The notes under the pieces were generated by a model. That model saw nothing but the letters and a program-made list of their open reading frames with translations, was not told the origin of the DNA and did no database searches. The position numbers and the translations under genes are program-made. Positions 33,594-42,078 of a stretch of DNA of 64,000 nucleotides are shown here, one piece after another. Source of the stretch: DATEPR01 sp036273855 (GTDB lineage Bacteria > Actinomycetota > Actinomycetes > Mycobacteriales > Pseudonocardiaceae); NCBI GenBank assembly GCA_036273855.1, contig DASUGU010000135.1, positions 1 through 64,000 of the forward strand, written 5' to 3'. How positions within the stretch are numbered: the first letter of the stretch is position 1; each line of letters starts with the position of its first letter.

Positions 33594-35557
33594 CCAGCCT
33601 GCGCCAGCTCCACGAACGGGCGCAGCGACTCCGGGTCGCGCAGCGCGTCCCTGCTGATCGCCCGGTCGACGTCGACCCCGGCGAGAATCTTCTTCACCGG
33701 CACCTCGCACTTCTTCCCGTTCAGTGTGCGTGGTACGGCCTCGATCGCGAAGAACCGGTTCGGCACGTGCCGGGGCGAGAGCTGTTCGCGTAGGTCACGA
33801 CGCATCCGCGGCTCGATGTCGGCCAGCGTCACACCTTCGGCGAGCACCACGAAGCACAGCAGTTCGCCGTCCGGTTGCGCGGCGCCCGATGTGTCGATGA
33901 CCAGGGAGTCCAGCACGCCGTCCAGGTTCTCCACGACGCGGTAGAACTCGGCCGTACCCATCCGGACGCCGCCCCGGTTGAGCGTGGAGTCGCTGCGGCC
34001 GTAGATCACCGCGGATCCTCGGTCGGTGATCCGGATCCAGTCGCCGTGCCGCCACACACCCGGGTACGTGTCGAAGTAGGCGTCGCGCAGCCGGCTGCCG
34101 TCCGGGTCGTTCCAGAAGAACACCGGCATGGACGGCATGGGCTCGGTGATCACCAGCTCGCCGACCTCGCCGACGACGGCCTTGCCGTTCTCGTCGTACG
34201 ACTCGACCGCGGCACCCAGGCACCGGCAGGACAGCTCGCCCAGCCACACCGGCACGTCGGGCGAGGATCCGACGAACGCCGTGCACAGGTCGGTGCCGCC
34301 GGACACGCTGCAGATCTGGGCGGACCCGCTGACCGCGTCGGCGAGCCAGCGGAAGCCCTCGGGGGACAGCGGGGCGCCGGTCGAGCCGACCGCCCGCAGT
34401 GCGGACAGGTCGAACCGGTCGACCGGCCGCAGCCCTTCCTTGAGGCAGGACTGGATGTAGGGCGCCGACGTGCCGAAGTACGTGATCCGTTCGCGCTCGG
34501 CCAGCGACCACAGGGCGTTCAGGTCAGGGTGGCCGGGGCTGCCGTCGAACAGCACGATCGTGGCGCCGGCGAGCAGGCCGCCGACCAGGAAGTTCCACAT
34601 CATCCAGCCGGTCGTGGTGAACCAGATGAATCGGTCGCCGGGCCCGAGGTCGCACTGCAACCAGAGGGCCTTGAGGTGTTCCAGCACGATCCCGCCGTGG
34701 CCCTGCACGATGCCCTTGGGCAGGCCGGTGGTGCCCGACGAGTACAGCACCCACAGCGGATGGTCGAACGGCACCGGCTCGTAGGCCGGTTCGGCGCCCG
34801 CGTGCCGGTCCAGCAGGCCGGTCCAGCCGACGGTGCCGGCCAGCGAGCCACCGGTGTAGTCGACCAGGACGACCGCCTTGAGGCTGGTGATCTCCTCGCG
34901 CAGCCGGCTCACCGTGGCGCGGATGTCGAACGTCCGGCCGTTGTAGACGTAGCCGTCGACGGCGATCAGCACGGTCGGCTCGATCTGGGTGAAGCGGTCG
35001 AACACCGCCCGCACACCGAAGTCGGGGGAGCAGGACGACCACGTGGCGCCCAGGCTGGCCGCGGCCAGGAACGCCACCAGCGTCTCCGGCGAGTTCGGCG
35101 CCAGCGCGACCACCCGGTCGCCGCGTTGCACCCCGAGCTCCACGAGGCCTGCCCGCGCGGCGGCCACGGCGGAGCGCAGCTCGCCGAAGGTCAGCCGGGA
35201 CGCCAGCCCGTCCTCCCGTTCGAAGATGACGGCGAGGTCGTCGTCGGCGCCGTGGGCCAGCGCGTGTTCGGCGTAGTTCAGCGTGGCACCGGGGAACCAT
35301 CGGGCGCCCGGCATGTCCCGGGACGCCAGCACCTCGGTGGGCAGCTCGTGGAACCGGACACCGCAGAAGTCGACGACGGCCGTCCAGAACGCGGGCAGGT
35401 CGGTGACCGACCAGCGCCACAGGGCGTCGTAGTCGGCGAGGTCCACGCCACGGTCGGCGCGCAGCCAGTCACGGAACCTGACCACACCGCTGGACGCCAC
35501 CCGCTCGGAGTCGGGTTGCCAGAGCAGTTCGGGAACACCGCTGGGCTCACTGGTCAT
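33590..35557 (-). CDS. acetoacetate–CoA ligase
   Basis: A 655-residue ANL-superfamily enzyme that activates acetoacetate to acetoacetyl-CoA through an adenylate. The AMP-binding P-loop is YSSGTTGLPKGI; downstream are TGWMMWN, the YFGTSAPYIQSC core typical of acetoacetyl-CoA synthetases, and a C-terminal catalytic-lysine region near LNGKKCEVPVKK. The N-terminal acetyl-CoA-synthetase-like domain (RFRDWLRADRGVDLADYDALWRWSV) and length match the family (about 650). It is translationally coupled to the downstream DUF2156 gene, a pairing with no obvious metabolic logic. Confidence 0.92.
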   Translation of the reverse strand: MTSEPSGVPELLWQPDSERVASSGVVRFRDWLRADRGVDLADYDALWRWSVTDLPAFWTAVVDFCGVRFHELPTEVLASRDMPGARWFPGATLNYAEHALAHGADDDLAVIFEREDGLASRLTFGELRSAVAAARAGLVELGVQRGDRVVALAPNSPETLVAFLAAASLGATWSSCSPDFGVRAVFDRFTQIEPTVLIAVDGYVYNGRTFDIRATVSRLREEITSLKAVVLVDYTGGSLAGTVGWTGLLDRHAGAEPAYEPVPFDHPLWVLYSSGTTGLPKGIVQGHGGIVLEHLKALWLQCDLGPGDRFIWFTTTGWMMWNFLVGGLLAGATIVLFDGSPGHPDLNALWSLAERERITYFGTSAPYIQSCLKEGLRPVDRFDLSALRAVGSTGAPLSPEGFRWLADAVSGSAQICSVSGGTDLCTAFVGSSPDVPVWLGELSCRCLGAAVESYDENGKAVVGEVGELVITEPMPSMPVFFWNDPDGSRLRDAYFDTYPGVWRHGDWIRITDRGSAVIYGRSDSTLNRGGVRMGTAEFYRVVENLDGVLDSLVIDTSGAAQPDGELLCFVVLAEGVTLADIEPRMRRDLREQLSPRHVPNRFFAIEAVPRTLNGKKCEVPVKKILAGVDVDRAISRDALRDPESLRPFVELAQAG

Positions 35558-35600
35558 GCCGTCATTCCTAGCCGATGGCGGTGGCCCGGCGAAACGGCGG

Positions 35601-36293
35601 TCAGCGCAGGTGCATGTCGAACCAGCTGAGCGTGCGGTGCCAGGCTTCGGCGCCGGCGTCCGGATCGCGGTCGAAGCGGCTGTCGCTGTCGGCGAACCGG
35701 ACGACGTCGGTGGCCACCTCGGCGGTGGCCGCGGCGTCGCGCAGCTTCTCCACCGCGTCGGCGGGCGTCGACGAGTCCTGGTCGCCGTAGATGCCCAGCC
35801 ACGGGCACACCAGCCCGCCTGCCACGTCGACCAGTGCGGGCAGCCCGTCGGCCAGCGGCTCCAGGATGCCGCTGCCCGCGACGCTCACCGCGGCCCCGAC
35901 CGTGCGGCTGCTGGCCACCACCATGGCGGCCGTGCCACCGAGGCCGAAGCCGATCACGCCGGTCCGGTCGGTGGCGACGCCCTGCTGGGCGAGCCACACC
36001 GCGGCCACGTCGGTGTCGGCGAGCACCGAATCCCCGGACAGCCGGGACAGTTCCCGGCTGACGTCGGCGGCGGGCACCTCGTCGTGCCGCAGCGCGCCGT
36101 ACAGGTTCGGTGCCACCGCCAGCCAACCCTCGTCGGCCAGGCCGGACACCAGACCTCTGACCACGTCGGTGACCCCCCGCGCCTCGTGCAGCACCACGAG
36201 CCCGCCACGGACGGCCCGGTCGGGCTCGCCGATGGTCAGGCGCACCGAGCGACCGTCGGTCAGCTCGATGATCTCGACACGGGTGGGAGTCAT
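35601..36293 (-). CDS. dienelactone hydrolase family protein, nucleophile missing
   Basis: A 230-residue alpha/beta protein of the dienelactone hydrolase family. The conserved Glu37 is kept in LHEARGV, but the nucleophile position in GFCxGG is Gly117 (GFGLGG), and the His expected near the end (usually in a GAxHGF context) is replaced in FADSDSRFD. The Asp in YGDQDSSTP remains. The triad is therefore broken, and a non-catalytic or altered role is likely. ATG 36293 is preferred over 36323. It lies 43 bases upstream of the acetoacetate-CoA ligase gene, so it may lead that operon. Confidence 0.8.
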   Translation of the reverse strand: MTPTRVEIIELTDGRSVRLTIGEPDRAVRGGLVVLHEARGVTDVVRGLVSGLADEGWLAVAPNLYGALRHDEVPAADVSRELSRLSGDSVLADTDVAAVWLAQQGVATDRTGVIGFGLGGTAAMVVASSRTVGAAVSVAGSGILEPLADGLPALVDVAGGLVCPWLGIYGDQDSSTPADAVEKLRDAAATAEVATDVVRFADSDSRFDRDPDAGAEAWHRTLSWFDMHLR

Positions 36294-36414
36294 GTCACCA
36301 GCCAACCACGATCCGGTGAACATCAGTCAACGTGATCCGGGGAACTGGCTTGGAAAATCAGCTGCGCCGATTAGGTACGTTCACAGCGGGACCGCGAGCG
36401 GAACGAGGACCACG

Positions 36415-37482
36415 ATGAGTGCCTACACCAGGGTTGACCTGGAGCGACTGCCCGACTACGTACCGGGTCGGACCATCCCTGGCGCGATCAAGCTGGCCAG
36501 TAACGAGGTGTCGGCCGGCCCGCTGCCCAGCGTGGTGGCGGCGATCACGTCGGCGGCCACCGGGGTCAACCGCTACCCGGACAGCGGCGCGGGCGCTCTG
36601 GTGGCACGGCTGGCGTCCCGGTTCGGTGTGGGCGAGGGGCAGCTGGCCGTCGGGTGCGGCTCGGTGACGTTGTGCCAGCAGCTCGTCCAGGCCACGTGCA
36701 CCGACGGCGACGAGGTGGTCTTCGGCTGGCGGTCCTTCGAGGCGTATCCGATCATCACGCACATCGTCGGCGCGACCGGCGTGCGCGTGCCCAACACCGC
36801 GGACCACCGCCTGGACCTCGACGCCATGCTGGCCGCGATCACGCCGAGGACGCGGCTGGTGTTCGTGTGCACGCCGAACAACCCGACCGGCACGGCCCTG
36901 ACCGAACCGGAGCTGCGCGCGTTCCTCGACGCCGTCCCGGAGGACGTGCTCGTGGTGGTGGACGAGGCGTACCGCGAGTTCGTCGACGACCCGTCGATCC
37001 CGGACGGCATCGCGGTCACCACGTCGGCCTGGGCGCGCGGCCGGCACAACGTCGCCGTGCTGCGGACGTTCTCCAAGGCGTACGGCCTGGCCGGGCTGCG
37101 GGTCGGCTACTGCGTGGCCCCCGAACCGGTCGTGGCCGCGCTGCGCAAGGTGTTCGTGCCGTTCAGCGTGAACTCGGTGGCGCAGGCCGCGGCGATCGCG
37201 TCGCTGGACGCCGAGGACGAGCTGATGGCACGCTGCCGGCAGGTGGTGGCCGAGCGGTCCCGGGTGCGCGACGAACTGCTCGCCATGGGCTACGACGTGC
37301 CGCCGACCCACGCCAATTTCGTGTGGCTGCCACTGGGGGAGCGGACGGCCGCGTTCAACGAGCACTGCATGGACCACAAGGTGATCGTGCGGGCGTTCGC
37401 GTCGGACGGGGCCCGGGTGACGGTGGGCGACGCCGCCGAGAACGACGCCTTCCTCGAAGCCGCACGGACATTCCCGCGCTGA
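36415..37482 (+). CDS. histidinol-phosphate/aromatic aminotransferase
   Basis: A 355-residue class I/II PLP-dependent aminotransferase of the HisC/Pat group. Marks are SNEVSAGP at the start, CTPNNPTG, VVVDEAYREF, and the PLP lysine in FSKAYGLAGLRVGY. Actinobacterial homologues at this type of locus (such as M. tuberculosis HisC2/Pat) transaminate aromatic 2-oxo acids, so it may complete phenylalanine and tyrosine synthesis together with tyrA at 5193. Distinguishing HisC from Pat needs alignment. ATG 36415 has GAGGA seven bases upstream. Confidence 0.88.
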   Translation: MSAYTRVDLERLPDYVPGRTIPGAIKLASNEVSAGPLPSVVAAITSAATGVNRYPDSGAGALVARLASRFGVGEGQLAVGCGSVTLCQQLVQATCTDGDEVVFGWRSFEAYPIITHIVGATGVRVPNTADHRLDLDAMLAAITPRTRLVFVCTPNNPTGTALTEPELRAFLDAVPEDVLVVVDEAYREFVDDPSIPDGIAVTTSAWARGRHNVAVLRTFSKAYGLAGLRVGYCVAPEPVVAALRKVFVPFSVNSVAQAAAIASLDAEDELMARCRQVVAERSRVRDELLAMGYDVPPTHANFVWLPLGERTAAFNEHCMDHKVIVRAFASDGARVTVGDAAENDAFLEAARTFPR

Positions 37483-37483
37483 G

Positions 37484-37741
37484 TCACGGTTCGAGCCAGA
37501 CCAGGTGGGCGCTGCCCTGGGACTGGCGGCGGCGCAGAATGTGGTCGGCCGTCGGGCTCAGCCAGGTGATGGCGTGCTCCGGGTCGTGGTAGACGGCCTT
37601 GTCGTCGCACAGTTGCATGCCCCAGCCGAGGAACGGGCGACCGGTATTGTCCACTCCGTACACCGCGAACAGTTCCGGACGCAGGAACGACGCGTCCTCG
37701 GCCAACTGTTCCAGCAGTGTCGTGGGAAGTGCTTTGGTCAT
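37484..37741 (-). CDS. hypothetical protein
   Basis: 85 aa, no signal or membrane segment, with a compact alpha/beta composition and a Trp-rich centre (FLGWGMQLCDDKAVYHDPEHAITWLSP). ATG 37741 fits. I do not recognise a family. It is convergent with the aminotransferase gene (one base apart) and divergent from the XRE regulator, so it may be its target. Confidence 0.6.
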   Translation of the reverse strand: MTKALPTTLLEQLAEDASFLRPELFAVYGVDNTGRPFLGWGMQLCDDKAVYHDPEHAITWLSPTADHILRRRQSQGSAHLVWLEP

Positions 37742-37829
37742 GGCGTGACGTTGTCACCTTGCCGGGGCCGCCAGCAACGCACCGATCAGGTCATTGTCAT
37801 GCCAGGGTGGCACGACACATTCTGTGATC

Positions 37830-38666
37830 ATGACGATCCACCACAATTCCAGCATTCGGTCCCGCCGGGTGTCCGCCGAACTGCGGCGCTATCGCGAGTC
37901 GCTCGGCATGACGTCGGCCCAGGCCGCGGAGGCGCTCGGCTGTTCGGCGAGCAAGCTGAGCCGGATCGAGACGGGTGCGCGCGGCCTGCACGTCGAGGAC
38001 GTCGCCGCGCTGCTCGGCCTGTACCGGGTGCCGGAATCGCGCCGGGACGAACTGCTGGAACTGGTGCGCAGGGCGGACGAGCGAGGCCTGTGGTTCGCCC
38101 AGGGGTCGGGACTGCCGGAACTGTGGAAAACGCTCATCGACTTCGAACGCCGAGCCACCAGAATCCAGAACTTCGAGACGTTGGTGATTCCGGGCCTGCT
38201 GCAAACCGCCGACTACTGCGCCGCGTTGATCCAGAGCATCAACGAGGCCATCACTGTCGCCGAGCTGGACAGGTTGGTCGCCGGGCGGATGAGCCGGCAG
38301 ATGATCCTGCGCGGCAAGGAACTTCAGCTCTTGGCGGTGATCGACGAGATCGTCCTGCACCGCGTGATCGGCGATCCGGCTACTCATCGCCGGCAGCTAC
38401 GCCATCTGGTGGACGAGGCCGAGCGCGAGAATGTCACGCTCCGTGTCATTCCTCTTGCCAGGGGTGCATATGCCGGCCTGCGCGGGCCCTTCATGACGAT
38501 GGACTTCGCCGACGAGCCCAGCGTCGTGTACGTGGAGAACCAGACGCTGAGCCTGTTCCTGGAAGAGGCCGATGACCTCGCGGCATTTCGGTTGTCGATG
38601 GGCAATATCCTGGCCAAGGCACTGAGTCCGGCCGAGTCGGTGGCTCTGATCACCGACCAGATCTAA
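37830..38666 (+). CDS. XRE-family regulator with DUF5753
   Basis: A 278-residue regulator. The N-terminal helix-turn-helix spans about residues 12-65 (SLGMTSAQAAEALGCSASKLSRIETGARG); the rest is the DUF5753 ligand or partner domain (FETLVIPGLLQTADYCAALI and YVENQTLSLFLEE). Such proteins pair with DUF397 peptides and affect development and antibiotic production in streptomycetes. The partner gene starts nine bases downstream. Confidence 0.92.
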   Translation: MTIHHNSSIRSRRVSAELRRYRESLGMTSAQAAEALGCSASKLSRIETGARGLHVEDVAALLGLYRVPESRRDELLELVRRADERGLWFAQGSGLPELWKTLIDFERRATRIQNFETLVIPGLLQTADYCAALIQSINEAITVAELDRLVAGRMSRQMILRGKELQLLAVIDEIVLHRVIGDPATHRRQLRHLVDEAERENVTLRVIPLARGAYAGLRGPFMTMDFADEPSVVYVENQTLSLFLEEADDLAAFRLSMGNILAKALSPAESVALITDQI

Positions 38667-38675
38667 GGAGTCGCC

Positions 38676-38852
38676 GTGCACGACATCCGCACCGCTCGCT
38701 GGCGCAAGAGCTCCCACAGCACCGATCAGGCCAACTGTGTCGAGGTCGCCGTCGCCAGTCGGGCCGTCGGTGTGCGGGACTCCAAGAACGCGGACGGCCC
38801 ACTCCTGGCGTTCCCGGGCCAGGAATGGGCCGCGTTCCTGCGGACGGTGTGA
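38676..38852 (+). CDS. DUF397 protein
   Basis: A 58-residue protein starting GTG 38676, with AAGGAG upstream that overlaps the end of the XRE gene. It shows the family pattern: RWRKSSHS near the start, NCVEVA, VGVRDSK and a final WAAFLRTV. DUF397 proteins act as partners or antitoxin-like modulators of the adjacent XRE/DUF5753 regulator. Confidence 0.93.
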   Translation: MHDIRTARWRKSSHSTDQANCVEVAVASRAVGVRDSKNADGPLLAFPGQEWAAFLRTV

Positions 38853-38855
38853 CCG

Positions 38856-39986
38856 TCAGCCGGTCACCGGTGCGGTGACGTCGGCCTCCGGTTCGCTGAC
38901 CGGATTGCCGCTGGCGCCGAAGAAGCACCGCGCCTCGACCGTGCCCGGCCCGGCCGAGTTGGCCGGCACGGTCTCCGACACCTGGAACGTCGACTCGCCC
39001 GGCGGCACCGTCGCACCGCCCGGTGAGTCGAACGGCGCCCAGCCCGGACCGATGCCGGTGAGTTGGCCGGGGTCACCGGACAGGTCGCAGATCGCCCCGA
39101 CACCGGTCAGGGTCGCGCCATTGGAGTTGTCCAGGGTCACCGTGATGCCGGCGGTGTCGCCGACCGCGTAGCTGGGCTGGTCGAAGCTCATCGAGGCGCT
39201 GAGGAACGTCGACTCGGGCCGTGTCGCCACGAAGCGACCGTGGTTGGGCACGCCGGGAGCCGCGATGTCGATCGTCGTGTCGTCCAGCAGCCAGCCCGAC
39301 GGGGCGGCGAAGAACAGGTCGTAGGGGCCGCCGGGCTGGTTCTTGAAGGTGAACACGCCGTTCGAGTCCGTCGTGGCCTGGAGTTCGGTGAAGTTGATGT
39401 CGCTGAACAGGGTCACTCCGACGCCGGGCAGTGGGTCGCCGGCGGACGTGACGACCTTGCCGAGGAAGTTGCCGGACACCGCTGTCACCGGCGCGACGAT
39501 GGTGAAGACCGGCTGGTCCGGTGCGTCCGAGCCGATGACGTGGTCCACGGCGTCGGCGAACTCGACGAAACCGGAGTCCGCGTCGTTCGCGAAGCCGACA
39601 GCCTGCGCGGTCACGGTGGCACCGCTCGGGATGTCGATACCGGTGTTGGGGTCGTTGATGCCGTCGCCCGCGCCGGTGAACTGGCCGCTGAGGATCGTCA
39701 GGCTCGTGCCGATGAACCCGACAGGCAGCCAGACGCCCGGATCGTCGGCCTGGCCGAGATTGGTGATGGTGATCGTCGCCGTGATCGGTTCACTCGACTT
39801 GTAGGACGCCTTGTCGAACGAGGCGCAGACCTGGAGCGGCGACTGGAACACACCACCTGCCGGTCCGGTGACGCAGGGCGTGCTCGGCGGCAGTGTCGCC
39901 GCGGTCGCCACGGGAACGGCGAGCGCGCCGACCGCGAGCACGGCAGCGGACAGCACGAGGAAACGGCGCAACACCGTCGATAACAA
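38856..39986 (-). CDS. secreted protein with carboxypeptidase-regulatory-like domain
   Basis: A 376-residue exported protein. TTG 39986 is preferred as start because a GGGGGG ribosome binding site lies six bases upstream; GTG 39974 lies too far from it. The signal peptide ends near VATAATLPP. The mature protein has repeated beta-sandwich segments, including one Cna_B/regulatory-like domain (GKVVTSAGDPLPGVGVTLFSD…DSNGVFTFKNQ), flanked by domains of the kind seen in adhesins. Six Cys suggest disulfides. Function unknown; a surface or matrix role is inferred. It is convergent with the DUF397 gene. Confidence 0.7.
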   Translation of the reverse strand: MLSTVLRRFLVLSAAVLAVGALAVPVATAATLPPSTPCVTGPAGGVFQSPLQVCASFDKASYKSSEPITATITITNLGQADDPGVWLPVGFIGTSLTILSGQFTGAGDGINDPNTGIDIPSGATVTAQAVGFANDADSGFVEFADAVDHVIGSDAPDQPVFTIVAPVTAVSGNFLGKVVTSAGDPLPGVGVTLFSDINFTELQATTDSNGVFTFKNQPGGPYDLFFAAPSGWLLDDTTIDIAAPGVPNHGRFVATRPESTFLSASMSFDQPSYAVGDTAGITVTLDNSNGATLTGVGAICDLSGDPGQLTGIGPGWAPFDSPGGATVPPGESTFQVSETVPANSAGPGTVEARCFFGASGNPVSEPEADVTAPVTG

Positions 39987-40033
39987 GAGGATCCCCCCAG
40001 GAAACAGCCAGGTCCCCGACCCAGGAGCGGACT

Positions 40034-41236
40034 CTATCGGGCGAAGTGCTCCAGCACCAGGGATTGCACCTCGCCCACCGCGCAACCGAGGATCGCGCCC
40101 ACGGTGATCAGGATCCACTCGTCGGACTGGAAAGCCGGCCGCAGCAGTCCCTCGAACTCGGTCGCCGACAGTTCCCGCATCTTCGTGACGAGCAGGTGCT
40201 GGATGTCCATCGCGTCGCGGGCGTAGTCCTCGACGTGGCTGAGGGTGTCGGGTAGCTGTTCCATCACCCGTTCGGCGATCAGGTGTTTCACCCGTTGGTA
40301 GCGGCGAGTGCCGACGGCGAACAGCACCAGCGGTCGGGCCAGGCCGGTCCGCCGCGCCACCTCGCGCTGCACCTCGCGCTGGATCAGCGCGAACAACCGG
40401 TCCGCCAGCGGGCCGTGCAGGATGGCCTCGATCACCTTCCTGGGTGTGATGACCTCCTGCGCGATCAGCGTCGCGTACGCCTCGGTCACCTCGTCCCGCC
40501 GCCGCAGGAACAGCCCCTGCCAGGTGACCAGGCCCAGGTAGCGCCGGGGCTCCACCGGGTAGAAGATCATCTTCAGGGCCAGCCAGTCGGTGAACCAGCC
40601 GGTGATGGCGCCGAACACCGGCATGATCAGCGGCTCCCGGAACAGCGCCCACGCCACCAGTTGCACGATCCCGATGGCACCGCCGAACAACGCGCCCGCG
40701 TGCGTGATGAACCGGAACTCGGCGGCACCCGCCGAGGTGAACAGGCGGTTGAGCAACGCCTTGTCCCGCACCAGGTTGGTGACGACCATGTCCTTGAGGT
40801 CGAACACCGACTCGACGTCGTCCTGCACCGCCCGCAGCACCGACGCGGCCAGCGCGGGCGACTCCACCTCGACGCGCCGCAACACCAGGCGCCGCACCGG
40901 GTCGGGCAGCGACCGCCATAGCTCCGGCTGGACCTCCGCGGCGACCTCCTCCACCAGGCCGGCGGCCACCGCGCGCAGCGGTTCGGCGAGCTGGGCCGCG
41001 ATGCGTTCCGGGTCCAGGCGGCGTACCACGTCGGCCGGTGAGATGAGCTGGGACGTCATCAGGTCGACCGCGACGCCCGCCATCCGGGCCGCGTGCCGGG
41101 GCACCACGCCCTGCCAGCCGAACGGCTTGCGCCCGACGTAGTCCAACGGCTGGAACATCATCCGGATGGCGACGACTTTGGTGACGTAGCCGATCGCGGC
41201 CGCGAGCAGCGGGATCGACAGGTAGACGAAGATCAC
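40034..41236 (-). CDS. DUF445 family membrane protein
   Basis: A 400-residue protein of the DUF445 family. Hydrophobic helices lie at about 2-22, about 190-235 (GAAIGIVQLVAWALF… with the ITGWFTDWLALKMIF motif) and at the C-terminus (WILITVGAILGCAVGEVQ). The family signature AIGYVTKVVAIRMMFQPLDYVG stands at the start and recurs as WLALKMIFYPVEP. The role is unknown. GTG 41236 overlaps the upstream stop (GTGA), so it is coupled to the Abi-alpha-like gene. Confidence 0.85.
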   Translation of the reverse strand: MIFVYLSIPLLAAAIGYVTKVVAIRMMFQPLDYVGRKPFGWQGVVPRHAARMAGVAVDLMTSQLISPADVVRRLDPERIAAQLAEPLRAVAAGLVEEVAAEVQPELWRSLPDPVRRLVLRRVEVESPALAASVLRAVQDDVESVFDLKDMVVTNLVRDKALLNRLFTSAGAAEFRFITHAGALFGGAIGIVQLVAWALFREPLIMPVFGAITGWFTDWLALKMIFYPVEPRRYLGLVTWQGLFLRRRDEVTEAYATLIAQEVITPRKVIEAILHGPLADRLFALIQREVQREVARRTGLARPLVLFAVGTRRYQRVKHLIAERVMEQLPDTLSHVEDYARDAMDIQHLLVTKMRELSATEFEGLLRPAFQSDEWILITVGAILGCAVGEVQSLVLEHFAR

Positions 41237-41979
41237 GGCACGGTCGGGTCGGCGGCCAGCCAGAACCGCCTGCCCAGCTCCGAGACGAGCACGGTGTGCC
41301 GGACGATCCGGGTGCCCCGGGCCGCCGCGGCCCGCACCTGCTGGTCGGTCAGCAGGATCTCGTACTGCTCGCCCAGCTCCTCGTCCTCGTCGCCGATGTC
41401 CACCAGGCCCAGCCGGTAGAGCCGGGTCACGTACTGCGGGACGTACTCGGGCGCGGCCACGCCGGCCGCCCGGCCGACCGTGGACGCGTTGCGCAGCACC
41501 ACCCGCTGGCCGCGGAACGGGTTGCGCAGCACGATGTCCACCGCGGGCCGGGGTTCGCCGTCGGCCAGCGCGGCCACGATGCGGGCCTCGTCCGGCACGA
41601 GCTGGCCCAGGATCGCGGCATACAACTGGTTGGCGGCGCCGGCCGCGTCGGTGTTGGCCGACTGGTTGAGCAGTTCCGCCATGCCGGCGCGCAGCGGTGG
41701 GGCGTCGTCGAACGAGGGCAGCACCAGGGTGACGGGCTCGGTCCACCGGCCGCGCATCCCCGCGACGATCGCGCTCTCCAGCCGCAGCAGTTCCCGCTCC
41801 GCACGGACTCCGCCGGGCAGGCTCCGCGCCACCCGCCAACCACGTCTGGCCACCCGGCCCGCGGCACGCGTGGCCCGCACGACCACCTCGGCCGTTGCTT
41901 CGTCCTGCCCACCCCGCACCGGTTCCTCCGTCTCGCCGTCGATTCGGCGGAGTGAGGATATGACTGTTGTCCGGACCAT
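41233..41979 (-). CDS. Abi-alpha family protein
   Basis: 248 aa. A basic N-terminal half leads to the Abi-alpha-like domain: PLRAGMAELLNQSANTDAAG, AILGQLVPDEARIVAAL and YVTRLYRLGLVDI. Despite the family name (linked to abortive infection), function in actinobacteria is not established. The start is uncertain; the V in TTVISSL may be used instead. The downstream DUF445 gene is translationally coupled. Confidence 0.75.
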   Translation of the reverse strand: MVRTTVISSLRRIDGETEEPVRGGQDEATAEVVVRATRAAGRVARRGWRVARSLPGGVRAERELLRLESAIVAGMRGRWTEPVTLVLPSFDDAPPLRAGMAELLNQSANTDAAGAANQLYAAILGQLVPDEARIVAALADGEPRPAVDIVLRNPFRGQRVVLRNASTVGRAAGVAAPEYVPQYVTRLYRLGLVDIGDEDEELGEQYEILLTDQQVRAAAARGTRIVRHTVLVSELGRRFWLAADPTVP

Positions 41980-42078
41980 GTACTGTCACCACTGGCCGGT
42001 GCGCGTTTCGCTGAGGCCGACTTCCGTCGGGGACGTCATTTCTCTGTTTTCGCAGGCGATGAAGGGGAACGTGCTCGC

